A stretch of 7,408 nucleotides of DNA from the NCBI GenBank assembly GCA_016297495.1, contig JAEDGN010000085.1, forward strand, positions 1-7,408, given 5' to 3'. Source of the DNA: Coprococcus sp. (lineage in GTDB: Bacteria > Bacillota > Clostridia > Lachnospirales > Lachnospiraceae). Below the pieces are notes generated by a model. It was not told the origin of the DNA, ran no database searches, and was given only the letters and a program-made list of their open reading frames with translations. The position numbers and the translations under genes were made by a program. This document shows, one piece after another, positions 1-6,211 of this stretch; positions within the stretch are counted from its first letter, which is position 1, and every line of letters starts with the position of its first letter.

Positions 1-31
1 GGTCGTGCTCCACCAACTGAGCCACTCGCGC
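1..31 (-). tRNA. tRNA 5' half, probably tRNA-Gly(GCC), cut by window edge
   Basis: Read on the minus strand, these 31 bases fit tRNA positions 1-31: acceptor 5' strand GCGCGAG, TG at 8-9, D stem GCTC paired with GAGC around the loop AGTTGGTG, A26, and the anticodon-stem 5' strand CGACC. The anticodon loop and the 3' half lie beyond the left edge, so the isotype cannot be read directly. The acceptor and D-arm sequence resembles the tRNA-Gly(GCC) of Lachnospiraceae and related clostridia; this assignment is from memory and is less sure than the tRNA call. It has its own promoter just upstream. Confidence 0.85.
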
Positions 32-61
32 ATAGATAATGCTCTTCACAAGCACAGATAT

Positions 62-90
62 ACTATACTATAATCAAAGGTATTTGTCAA
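62..90 (-). promoter_or_regulatory. promoter of the tRNA gene
   Basis: On the minus strand a perfect -35 TTGACA (85-90) and a -10 TATAGT (62-67) are separated by 17 bases. Transcription would start near position 55, leaving a 5' leader of about 24 nt before the tRNA at 31. This is a strong sigma-A-type promoter, as expected for a stable-RNA gene. Confidence 0.85.
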
Positions 91-139
91 CAGAAAAAAG
101 ACAAAAAATTTAAATATGTTCAAATTATATATTCTATTA

Positions 140-177
140 AGACAATAATAAAGAGTCCCTCTTTTGAGAGGCTCTTT
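140..177 (-). terminator. intrinsic terminator downstream of amt
   Basis: The hairpin arms are AAAGAG (150-155) with CTCTTT (172-177) and CCTCT (158-162) with AGAGG (167-171). There is a two-base bulge at 156-157 and a four-base loop. On the minus strand a T-rich stretch follows (about 149-136), while the plus-strand side lacks one. It lies about 38 bases after the amt stop codon and would separate amt from the downstream tRNA promoter. Confidence 0.75.
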
Positions 178-215
178 ACTGAAAGGAATCTTTTTATGGC
201 TTATTATATATTTAA

Positions 216-1460
216 TTAGTTATCTTTATCCATCAAGAATCCGGCATAGCCAGTTTCAAGTCCATGTTCTGTTGCGTCAAGACCTTCAAGTTCTTCTCTT
301 TCGGATACTCTGATGCCAATTGTTTTCTTAAGAACAGTAAAGAGAATCAGATCACATACGATAGCCCAGCCTGCAATACAAACAACACCGAGCAGCTGAA
401 TGAGCAGCTGATGAACACCGCCGCCGTAGAAGAGGCCGGTATTGTAATCAAAGAAACCAACTGCGATTGTACCGAACATACCGCAAATACCATGTACTGT
501 ACATGCACCAACAGGATCGTCAACTTTAAGGACATTGTCAATGAATGGAACAAAGATACAGAGCAGGAGACCTGCAACAATACCAATAATGATAGCACCA
601 ATATTATCCACATTGTCACAGCCGGCTGTGATAGCAACCAAACCTGCAAGAGAACCATTCAAAGAAAGTGATACATCAGGTTTGCCAAAACGAATCCATG
701 TATAGATCATTGCTGTAACAGTTGCAAAGGCAGGTGCCAGTGTTGTTGTTGCGAAAATCTGTCCCAGATGAGTACCGTCTGCTGCAGCGGCGCCATTGAA
801 ACCATACCAGCCAAACCAGAGAATAAATACACCAAGGGCTGCGATGGAAATGCTGTGGCCCAGGATAGGTCTTGCATGACCATCTTTGTCATATTTGCCA
901 ATACGAGGACCGAGGAAGGAAGCACCGATGAAACCGGTGATACCACCAACCATATGGATAACACAGGAACCTGCGAAATCAACAAAACCAAGATCTGTCA
1001 GCCAGGCTGTACCGCCCCATACCCAGTGAGCTTCAACAGGATAAATGAAAAGGCTGATAATGAAACTGTAAATACAGTATGTAATGAATTTTGTACGTTC
1101 TGCCATAGCACCGGATACGATGGTAGCAGCTGTTGCACAAAATACAAGATTAAATACGAAACTGTAGCAGTCCATGCTTCCAAAATCAAAAGGATTCATG
1201 GTAAAACCGCCAATGAATTTGCCTGCGTCGCCGCAGAGAATATTATAACCGACAAAGATGAAAGCAACTGTACCAAGACAGAAATCCATGAGGTTTTTCA
1301 TGATGATGTTACCAACGTTTTTGGCTCTTGTAAAGCCTGCTTCACACATTGCAAAACCTGCCTGCATAAAGAATACCAGTGCGGCACCGATTAAGAACCA
1401 TACGCCGTGACCGCCAAAAATAACACTATTGACTGCTTCTAAAATTTCATTAGATTCCAT
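216..1460 (-). CDS. amt: ammonium transporter (Amt/MEP/Rh family)
   Basis: This 414-residue polytopic membrane protein of the Amt family takes up ammonium across the cell membrane. By alignment from memory with E. coli AmtB, the key residues are present: phenyl gate F103 and F107, W148 in the external recruitment site, D161 (AmtB D160), and the twin pore histidines H169 and H323 (AmtB H168 and H318, in VIHMVGG and TVHGICG). The conserved cytosolic tail follows, with GIRVSEREELEGLD at 382-395 and the EHG/GYAGF region. The position of AmtB S219 appears to be Ala225 (FNGAA, 221-225). There is no clear cleavable signal peptide, as usual in Gram-positive Amts. The start is supported by AGGAGGAG (1467-1474), 6 nt before ATG. 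It stands alone with no adjacent glnK/glnB in the window. Its leader carries an intrinsic terminator and candidate antiterminator, so expression is probably controlled by attenuation. Confidence 0.96.
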   Translation of the reverse strand: MESNEILEAVNSVIFGGHGVWFLIGAALVFFMQAGFAMCEAGFTRAKNVGNIIMKNLMDFCLGTVAFIFVGYNILCGDAGKFIGGFTMNPFDFGSMDCYSFVFNLVFCATAATIVSGAMAERTKFITYCIYSFIISLFIYPVEAHWVWGGTAWLTDLGFVDFAGSCVIHMVGGITGFIGASFLGPRIGKYDKDGHARPILGHSISIAALGVFILWFGWYGFNGAAAADGTHLGQIFATTTLAPAFATVTAMIYTWIRFGKPDVSLSLNGSLAGLVAITAGCDNVDNIGAIIIGIVAGLLLCIFVPFIDNVLKVDDPVGACTVHGICGMFGTIAVGFFDYNTGLFYGGGVHQLLIQLLGVVCIAGWAIVCDLILFTVLKKTIGIRVSEREELEGLDATEHGLETGYAGFLMDKDN

Positions 1461-1463
1461 AAC

Positions 1464-1529
1464 TTACTCCTCCTGTTTTATGTCCTGTATAATCAAAAAA
1501 GGAGATACAGATGAAATCCGGATTTTCAT
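1464..1529 (-). CDS. possible 21-codon leader peptide upstream of amt
   Basis: A short reading frame starts at ATG (1529-1527) six bases after an AAGGAG Shine-Dalgarno-like sequence. It encodes MKIRISSVSPFLIIQDIKQE followed by E and ends at TAA (1466-1464), three bases before the amt ATG. It runs through the leader terminator hairpin and the amt ribosome binding site. A translating ribosome would therefore disturb the terminator and could couple translation to amt. The peptide has no run of a single amino acid, so classical amino-acid attenuation is not indicated. It may be chance, because the AAGGAG also forms the stem and loop of the candidate antiterminator. Confidence 0.3.
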   Translation of the reverse strand: MKIRISSVSPFLIIQDIKQEE

Positions 1530-1539
1530 CTATATCTCC
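1495..1539 (-). terminator. intrinsic terminator in the amt 5' leader (attenuator)
   Basis: A 16-bp stem is formed by 1501-1516 with 1524-1539 around a 7-nt loop, followed on the minus strand by six T (1500-1495). The only non-Watson-Crick position (1508/1532) is C-A on the plus strand but G-U in the minus-strand RNA, so the helix is fully paired only in the amt direction. It lies between the amt promoter and the amt start codon, so it must be bypassed for amt to be expressed. This makes it a transcription attenuator. Confidence 0.85.
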
Positions 1540-1593
1540 TTCGATATAATCTAATACAGAACATTATTCAATTGATTTACCACATCGCTGTGG
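1530..1593 (-). promoter_or_regulatory. candidate ANTAR-type two-hairpin antiterminator in the amt leader
   Basis: Two small hairpins precede the leader terminator. P1 (1593-1580) is CCAC-AGCGAU-GUGG, a hexaloop with A at position 1 and G at position 4. These are the loop identities known for RNA targets of ANTAR antiterminators such as EutV and NasR. P2 (1549-1530) is UAUAUC-GAAGGA-GAUAUA plus an outer G-U pair; its hexaloop has G4 but G, not A, at position 1. The 3' strand of P2 is part of the 5' arm of the terminator, so the two structures exclude each other, as in ANTAR control. The geometry is seen in the sequence. The ANTAR assignment is inference, and the linker of about 30 nt and G1 of P2 are imperfect matches. 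Confidence 0.5.
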
Positions 1594-1611
1594 AAAAACT
1601 TTATGTTTTAC

Positions 1612-1639
1612 ATTATACACTTGAAAATCTGAATGTCAA
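1612..1639 (-). promoter_or_regulatory. promoter of amt
   Basis: On the minus strand a perfect -35 TTGACA (1634-1639) and a perfect -10 TATAAT (1612-1617) are separated by 16 bases. Transcription would start near 1605, giving an untranslated leader of about 145 nt. Such a strong constitutive-looking promoter fits control exerted after initiation, at the leader terminator. Confidence 0.88.
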
Positions 1640-1833
1640 CACCAATAATGGGAAAGTATTACACAAAAAAATTAAGCTGAATAAAGGCGTTTTAAGAAAA
1701 ATATTACAAAATTTAAGATTATTAAAAAAAGAACATGCTAATTTCTGATAATTAAGTTATAATCAATCATTTATTGTTGCTGACTAAAACAAATAAAAAA
1801 TTAATATCTTCCCTATGTTTGGAAGAGATGGAC
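1640..1833. other. AT-rich intergenic stretch between the divergent amt and pyrF promoters
   Basis: This part of the 444-base gap between amt and pyrF is very AT-rich and contains no convincing gene. A TATAAT at 1758-1763 on the plus strand lacks a matching -35, so I do not call a second promoter. A small hairpin, TCTTCC (1807-1812) with GGAAGA (1821-1826), sits just upstream of the pyrF promoter and is not followed by a T-tract. Its role is unknown. Confidence 0.5.
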
Positions 1834-1862
1834 TTGCGGGGGATAAGTCGATATGTTAAAAT
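1834..1862 (+). promoter_or_regulatory. probable promoter of the pyrF-pyrK-pyrD operon
   Basis: TTGCGG (1834-1839) and TAAAAT (1857-1862) are 17 bases apart. A TG at 1854-1855 forms an extended -10, which would compensate for the weak -35. Transcription would begin near 1869, leaving a leader of about 36 nt, too short for the PyrR-type attenuator found in bacilli. Confidence 0.6.
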
Positions 1863-1904
1863 GACACTGATATACAGGAAATGTGTACAAGGAGGATATA
1901 GATA

Positions 1905-2825
1905 ATGATTGACAAACTGGTAGGAAAGATTAAGAAGCTGAATGCTCCGATTGTGGTTGGTCTGGATCCGAATCTGGCTTTTGTGCCGGAACATATACAG
2001 GCGAAGGCTTTTGGGGAGTATGGAGAGACACTGGAAGGGGCTGCAGAAGCAATCTGGCAGTTCAATAAAGCCATTGTTGATGCGGTTTATGACCTGATTC
2101 CTGCTGTAAAGCCTCAGATTGCAATGTATGAGCAGTTCGGACTTCCGGGACTGGAAGCTTTCCATAAGACTGTGGAATATTGTCGTTCTAAGGATCTGGT
2201 TATCATTGGCGATATTAAACGCGGTGATATCGGTTCAACATCGGAGGCCTATGCCCGAGGTCATCTTGGTCCGGTACAGGTGGGAAGTCAGTCTTTATAC
2301 GGTTTTAATGAGGATTTTGTTACACTGAATCCATATATGGGTTCAGATAGTGTGAATCCTTTTATCAATATGGCGAAGAAAGTTAATAAAGGAGCTTTTA
2401 TTCTGGTCAAGACATCCAATCCATCCAGTGGCGAATTTCAGGACAGGCTTATTGAAGGACGTCCGCTTTTTGAGTATGTGGCTGAGAAGGTGAATGAATG
2501 GGGCAGTGATTATGTGGGCGAATGCGGTTACAGTTATATTGGTGCGGTAGTGGGTGCGACCTATCCGGAACAGGCCAGAATTACCAGAAAACTGATGCCG
2601 AAGGCCTATATTCTTGTGCCGGGTTATGGTGCCCAGGGAGCTACGGCAAAGGATCTGCTGCCGAACTTTGATGAGAATGGTCTTGGAGCCATTGTTAATT
2701 CTTCCAGAGGTATTATTGCTGCTTACAAGCAGGAGAAATACGCCAAGTTTGGACCAGAGCATTTTGCGGATGCTTCCCGTGAAGCGGTCATCGATATGCA
2801 GAAAGATATAGCTTCTGTCCTGTAA
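1905..2825 (+). CDS. pyrF: orotidine 5'-phosphate decarboxylase, type 2
   Basis: This cytosolic enzyme decarboxylates OMP to UMP, the last step of de novo UMP synthesis. The 306 residues match the longer type 2 PyrF family rather than the roughly 230-residue type 1 enzymes. Visible motifs of the TIM barrel are GLDPN (19-23, substrate-binding Asp21), the catalytic DIKRGDIGST (103-112, giving the Asp-x-Lys-x-x-Asp array D103, K105, D108), VPGYGAQGATAKD (238-250) and NSSRGII (265-271), where Arg268 is the expected phosphate ligand. The start has an excellent AAGGAGG (1889-1895) nine bases before ATG. It is the first gene of the operon, 43 bases before pyrK. Nothing is truncated or out of frame. 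Confidence 0.96.
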   Translation: MIDKLVGKIKKLNAPIVVGLDPNLAFVPEHIQAKAFGEYGETLEGAAEAIWQFNKAIVDAVYDLIPAVKPQIAMYEQFGLPGLEAFHKTVEYCRSKDLVIIGDIKRGDIGSTSEAYARGHLGPVQVGSQSLYGFNEDFVTLNPYMGSDSVNPFINMAKKVNKGAFILVKTSNPSSGEFQDRLIEGRPLFEYVAEKVNEWGSDYVGECGYSYIGAVVGATYPEQARITRKLMPKAYILVPGYGAQGATAKDLLPNFDENGLGAIVNSSRGIIAAYKQEKYAKFGPEHFADASREAVIDMQKDIASVL

Positions 2826-2868
2826 CAGGGCGAAACATATTTTGAATAAGTCAGGTGGAAAAAATAGA

Positions 2869-3633
2869 ATGGGTATTAAGAAGATAAAGGCGACAGTCGT
2901 GTCGCAGGATATGCTGGCTTCAGATATTTTCAGCATGTGGCTTCAGGTGGGAGACATGGCACTAGAAGCGAAGCCGGGACAATTTATTTCAGTTTATTCA
3001 TCGGACGACAGTAAATTACTGCCAAGGCCGATCAGTATCTGTGAGATTGATAAGGAAAATGGACGGATCAGGATCGTTTACCGTGTTGTGGGTTATGGTA
3101 CCAGAGAATTTTCCGGCTGCAAAGCAGGAGATGTCCTGGAGATGATGGGACCTTTGGGCAATGGTTACACATTAAAGCGTGAAAAGGCTATTCTGGTAGC
3201 AGGGGGGATAGGCATACCGCCTATGCTGGAGCTGGCTAAAGAGCTGGACTGCGAAAAGACAATTGTTCTTGGATACAGGGACGAGCTTTTCCTGAATAAT
3301 GAGTTTGAGGCTTATGGCAGAGTCGTTATTGCCACGGAAGACGGAAGCTGCGGTACAAAGGGCAATGTGCTGGATGCCATTCAGGCTGAAGGTGTAGACG
3401 GGCAGATCATATACAGCTGTGGACCGATGCCGATGCTTCGTGCACTGAAGTCTTATGCCGTTGAACATGAGATAGAGGCATGGATTTCCCTTGAGGAAAA
3501 GATGGCCTGTGGTATCGGAGCATGTCTGGCCTGTGTATGCAAATCGAAGGATGTGGATCATCATACAAATGTTCACAATAAACGTATCTGTAAGGACGGT
3601 CCGGTATTCAATGCACAGGAGGTGGATCTGTAA
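2869..3633 (+). CDS. pyrK: dihydroorotate dehydrogenase B, electron-transfer subunit
   Basis: PyrK carries FAD and a [2Fe-2S] cluster and passes electrons from dihydroorotate, oxidised at the FMN of PyrD, on to NAD+. The 254-residue product shows in order a ferredoxin-reductase-type FAD domain with RPIS (53-56) and GTREFSG (77-83), the nucleotide-binding AGGIGIPPML (111-120) and CGPMPM (184-189), and a C-terminal cluster motif with Cys214, Cys219, Cys222 and Cys241. I prefer the ATG at 2869, preceded by AGGTGG ten bases upstream. An in-frame TTG at 2842 would add nine residues but lacks a good ribosome binding site and extends past the usual family N-terminus. The TAA stop shares its last A with the pyrD start codon, so the two subunits are probably translationally coupled. 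Confidence 0.95.
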   Translation: MGIKKIKATVVSQDMLASDIFSMWLQVGDMALEAKPGQFISVYSSDDSKLLPRPISICEIDKENGRIRIVYRVVGYGTREFSGCKAGDVLEMMGPLGNGYTLKREKAILVAGGIGIPPMLELAKELDCEKTIVLGYRDELFLNNEFEAYGRVVIATEDGSCGTKGNVLDAIQAEGVDGQIIYSCGPMPMLRALKSYAVEHEIEAWISLEEKMACGIGACLACVCKSKDVDHHTNVHNKRICKDGPVFNAQEVDL

Positions 3634-4538
3634 TGAACACAAAAGTGAAGCTTGCAGGCGTTGAACTGAAGAACCCGGTAATGGTCGCTTCAGGGACCTT
3701 CGGTTCCGGCGCTGAATACAGTGATTTTGTTGATCTGAACCGTCTGGGTGCCGTTGTGACAAAAGGCGTGGCCAATGTTCCGTGGCCGGGAAATCCAACA
3801 CCACGTATTGCGGAGACTGCCAGCGGCATGCTCAATGCTATCGGGCTGCAGAATCCGGGTATTGACCTTTTTACAAAAAGAGATCTGCCATTCCTGGAAC
3901 AGTTTGATACAAAGGTAATCGTCAATGTATGTGGTCATTCCACAGAAGAGTATCTTGAAGTGGTAGAACGGCTGGCTGATGAGCCAACAGTTGATATGCT
4001 TGAGATCAATATTTCATGTCCAAATGTTAAAGAAGGCGGTATTGCCTTTGGTCAGGATCCGAAGGCAGTAGAAGCTATTACAAAAGCTGTCAAAGCAAAA
4101 GCAAAACAGCCGATTATCATGAAGCTGAGCCCTAATGTGACAGATATTACTGTTATGGCAAAGGCGGCTGAGGCAGGCGGCGCTGATTGTCTGTCATTGA
4201 TCAATACGCTGACGGGAATGAAGATTGATATCGAGAGACAGACATTTGCCATTGCCAATAAGACGGGCGGTCTGTCAGGACCTGCTGTGAAGCCGGTGGC
4301 TGTCCGGATGGTCTATCAGGTGGCCAATGCTGTTAAGATACCGATTATTGGTATGGGCGGTATATGTAATGCAGCGGATGCCATGGAATTCATCCTGGCG
4401 GGTGCGACGGCTGTCTCCATAGGAACGGCCAATTTCACCAATCCTTTTACAACCGTTGAGGTCATTGACGGCATAGAGGATTACATGCGCCGACATCATG
4501 TAGACGATATCAACCAGCTCATTGGAATTGTTAAATAA
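3633..4538 (+). CDS. pyrD: dihydroorotate dehydrogenase, class 1B catalytic subunit
   Basis: PyrD (PyrDB) is the FMN-containing catalytic subunit that oxidises dihydroorotate to orotate in the cytosol. It works as a heterotetramer with PyrK and uses NAD+ as acceptor. The 301 residues fit the class 1B family. Visible features are TKGV (43-46, FMN-binding Lys44), LNAIGLQNPG (67-76), the active-site loop NISCPN (126-131) with catalytic base Cys129 (Cys marks class 1; class 2 has Ser), KLSPN (164-168), GGLSGPA (212-218) and the phosphate-binding GMGGI (240-244). AGGAGG lies ten bases before the ATG, inside the pyrK end, and the start overlaps the pyrK stop by one base. It is the last gene of the operon; no pyrE follows before the terminator. 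Confidence 0.97.
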   Translation: MNTKVKLAGVELKNPVMVASGTFGSGAEYSDFVDLNRLGAVVTKGVANVPWPGNPTPRIAETASGMLNAIGLQNPGIDLFTKRDLPFLEQFDTKVIVNVCGHSTEEYLEVVERLADEPTVDMLEINISCPNVKEGGIAFGQDPKAVEAITKAVKAKAKQPIIMKLSPNVTDITVMAKAAEAGGADCLSLINTLTGMKIDIERQTFAIANKTGGLSGPAVKPVAVRMVYQVANAVKIPIIGMGGICNAADAMEFILAGATAVSIGTANFTNPFTTVEVIDGIEDYMRRHHVDDINQLIGIVK

Positions 4539-4585
4539 AAAAGACTGCGATATGATTCACAGCAGAATGATATCGCAGTCTTTTT
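4538..4585. terminator. bidirectional intrinsic terminator between pyrD and the AGCS symporter
   Basis: A perfect 16-bp inverted repeat pairs AAAAAGACTGCGATAT (4538-4553) with ATATCGCAGTCTTTTT (4570-4585) around a 16-base loop that can itself form a 4-bp stem (ATTC/GAAT). A T-run follows on both strands. It can therefore end transcription of pyrD on the plus strand and of the convergent symporter gene on the minus strand. It begins at the last base of the pyrD stop codon. Confidence 0.93.
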
Positions 4586-4596
4586 ATGATTAGTTT

Positions 4597-6009
4597 TTAT
4601 CGGTTTTCTTCCCTTTCTTTTTGAAGAATCTTCTGGAATTCTTTCATATCCCGCGCAATTTCACCGCTTAATAAGAGCATGCAGATAAGGTTCGGGATGG
4701 CCATTAATGCGTTGGCGATATCTGAGAGTTTCCATACCAGATCAAGCTGGAGAGTAGCACCAAAGAATACAACACAGGAGAAGATGACTCTGTAGATGAT
4801 ATTCAATTTGTGGGTGTTGAAGATATATTCAAAGGCTTTTTCACCATGATACTCCCAGCCAAGGATGGTGGAGAAGGCAAAAAGTGCGATGCCGATAGTT
4901 ACAAGCCATCCTCCGAGCGGCCCGAGAATAGTTTTAAAGGCAGCAATAGTCAGTGCCGATCCGGTGAAGAGCTCGCCGGTGGCGGGATCTATCTGTCCCA
5001 GCATGCCGGAGCTGGCAATACACAATCCGGTGATGGTGCAGACAACGATAGTATCCCAGAATGTGCCGGTCATGTTGATATACGCCTGACGTACAGGATG
5101 ATCAGTGGTAGCTGCAGCTGCTGTGATGGCTGCGGAACCCATACCCGCTTCATTGGAAAAACAGCCTCTGGCAATACCGTACTGCATGGCAGCCATCATG
5201 GATGCGACAACATTACCAAGAACACCGCCTGTGACAGCCTGCGGAGTAAAAGCATATTTGAAGATCATAACAATACCGGCAGGAACATTCTGGATGTTGC
5301 CGACAATAACGATAAGACCTGCTGCTACATAGAAGATTGCCATCAAAGGCACCACAACAGATGATACCCTGGAAATGGTTTTAATACCGCCGACAATAAC
5401 AGCCAGAGACAGAACAGTCAGAACGATGCCGACAGCAACTTTTGAAAAGCCTGCTGTCTCATTTAAAGCCGATGAAATAGAATTGGCCTGAGTCATATTA
5501 CCGATACCGAAGGATGCCACAACGGCAAAGAAGGCAAAAAGCCATCCGAGAACGGAACCAAAACCTTTTGGCAGGGCTTTTTTCATTGTGTACATCGGGC
5601 CGCCGGACATCTCCCCTTTTTCATTGCGTTCACGATACTTGATAGCCAGCATACATTCGCTGAATTTGGAACTGAGACCAAAGCAGGCTGAAATCCACAT
5701 CCATACAAGAGCTCCGGGACCTCCGGATACCATGGCTGTAGCAACACCAACAATATTACCGGTACCAATGGTGGCGGCCAGGGCAGTGGTCAGTGCAGAG
5801 AAGGGTGAAACATCTCCGTCGCCTCTTTTGGAAGTCCGGGCTTCTTTGCTAAGTGTACTTTTGATAGCGTATCCAAGGTTTCTCCAGGGAAGGAAACCGG
5901 TGCGGATCGTTAAAAATACACCTGTTCCAACGAGAAGTACCAGCATGGCCGGACCCCATACAAAGTCATCAATTTGTTTGACAAGGTCAAAAATCTGTTC
6001 GTAATTCAT
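4597..6009 (-). CDS. sodium:alanine/glycine symporter family (AGCS) transporter
   Basis: This 470-residue integral membrane protein of the AGCS family imports a small neutral amino acid with Na+. Family members carry alanine, glycine or, for B. subtilis AlsT, probably glutamine, so the substrate here is undecided. Family motifs include GTGVFLTIRTGF (28-39), the TIGTGNIVGVATA block (80-92), SGGPGALVWMW (95-105), SGGPMYTM (135-142) and RGCFSNEAGMGSAA (281-294). About ten or eleven hydrophobic helices follow one another, and the C-terminus is short and charged. I chose the ATG at 6009, which has GAGAGG nine bases upstream. The longer frame starts at TTG 6030 and would bury that ribosome binding site. 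It is transcribed alone, convergent with pyrD, and its leader may be structured. Confidence 0.93.
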   Translation of the reverse strand: MNYEQIFDLVKQIDDFVWGPAMLVLLVGTGVFLTIRTGFLPWRNLGYAIKSTLSKEARTSKRGDGDVSPFSALTTALAATIGTGNIVGVATAMVSGGPGALVWMWISACFGLSSKFSECMLAIKYRERNEKGEMSGGPMYTMKKALPKGFGSVLGWLFAFFAVVASFGIGNMTQANSISSALNETAGFSKVAVGIVLTVLSLAVIVGGIKTISRVSSVVVPLMAIFYVAAGLIVIVGNIQNVPAGIVMIFKYAFTPQAVTGGVLGNVVASMMAAMQYGIARGCFSNEAGMGSAAITAAAATTDHPVRQAYINMTGTFWDTIVVCTITGLCIASSGMLGQIDPATGELFTGSALTIAAFKTILGPLGGWLVTIGIALFAFSTILGWEYHGEKAFEYIFNTHKLNIIYRVIFSCVVFFGATLQLDLVWKLSDIANALMAIPNLICMLLLSGEIARDMKEFQKILQKEREENR

Positions 6010-6042
6010 AATTCCTATCCTCTCCCTCAAATTGTATAGTTT

Positions 6043-6090
6043 AGCGAAACGTTTTATGATACAGAAACTTCGGATTCTTCCTGTATGATA
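6043..6090 (-). promoter_or_regulatory. unexplained hairpin in the AGCS symporter leader
   Basis: On the minus strand 6090-6078 pairs with 6067-6055, giving 12 base pairs plus one C-C mismatch around a 10-nt loop. The pair 6080/6065 is G-U in the minus-strand RNA but mismatched on the plus strand, which favours a minus-strand RNA. No T-tract follows, so it is not a terminator. Just after it, UUUCGCU (6049-6043) can pair with AGCGAAG (6127-6121), which could close a three-helix leader. I recognise no known riboswitch. Confidence 0.35.
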
Positions 6091-6123
6091 AAAATAAAGG
6101 GACTGCGCTTCCGGCAGCCCCTT
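6089..6123 (-). terminator. intrinsic terminator between the CaCA exchanger and the AGCS symporter
   Basis: In the minus direction AAGGGGCTGC (6123-6114) pairs with GCAGTCCCTT (6106-6097), with one G-U, around a 7-base loop. It is followed by TATTTTTA. No T-run lies on the plus-strand side. The simplest reading is the terminator of the exchanger, about 90 bases after its stop. If the candidate promoter at 6138-6166 is real, it would instead be an attenuator at the very start of the symporter transcript. Confidence 0.8.
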
Positions 6124-6137
6124 CGCTGATTATTAAC

Positions 6138-6166
6138 ATGGTATCATCATTTTATCTATTCGGCAA
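6138..6166 (-). promoter_or_regulatory. candidate promoter for the AGCS symporter
   Basis: On the minus strand TTGCCG (6161-6166) and TACCAT (6138-6143) are 17 bases apart, with a TG extended -10. It is an imperfect match, but I found nothing better upstream of the symporter. A TACAAT near 6030 has no -35 and would leave almost no leader. Starting near 6131, this transcript would meet the hairpin at 6097-6123 almost at once. Confidence 0.35.
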
Positions 6167-6211
6167 TAGAAAATTTGGAAAAAACATGGAAAAATACAAT
6201 AAATTAAAGTG

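Noticed and set aside
768..1394. Long plus-strand reading frame (208 codons) opposite amt
   Set aside because: It lies antisense to a clear Amt gene, is rich in Cys, Thr and Asn in a non-protein-like way, and has no ribosome binding site. The same holds for the plus-strand frame at 264-671.
1807..1849. Two small hairpins (TCTTCC/GGAAGA and GACTT/AAGTC) before pyrF as a riboswitch or PyrR site
   Set aside because: They lie at or upstream of the probable promoter, lack a T-tract and show no PyrR-binding consensus.
2842..2868. TTG start giving pyrK nine extra residues
   Set aside because: It has no good Shine-Dalgarno sequence. The ATG at 2869 has AGGTGG at a usable distance and gives a normal PyrK length.
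2343..2936. Minus-strand reading frame of 197 codons opposite pyrF
   Set aside because: It is antisense to pyrF and the start of pyrK, which are both well supported, and has no ribosome binding site or family resemblance.
6010..6030. TTG start extending the AGCS symporter by seven residues
   Set aside because: The extension would be made from the GAGAGG ribosome binding site itself; ATG 6009 is the better start.
6010..6131. Glycine riboswitch upstream of the AGCS symporter
   Set aside because: Glycine riboswitches often precede AGCS genes, but I cannot find the tandem conserved glycine aptamer sequences here.
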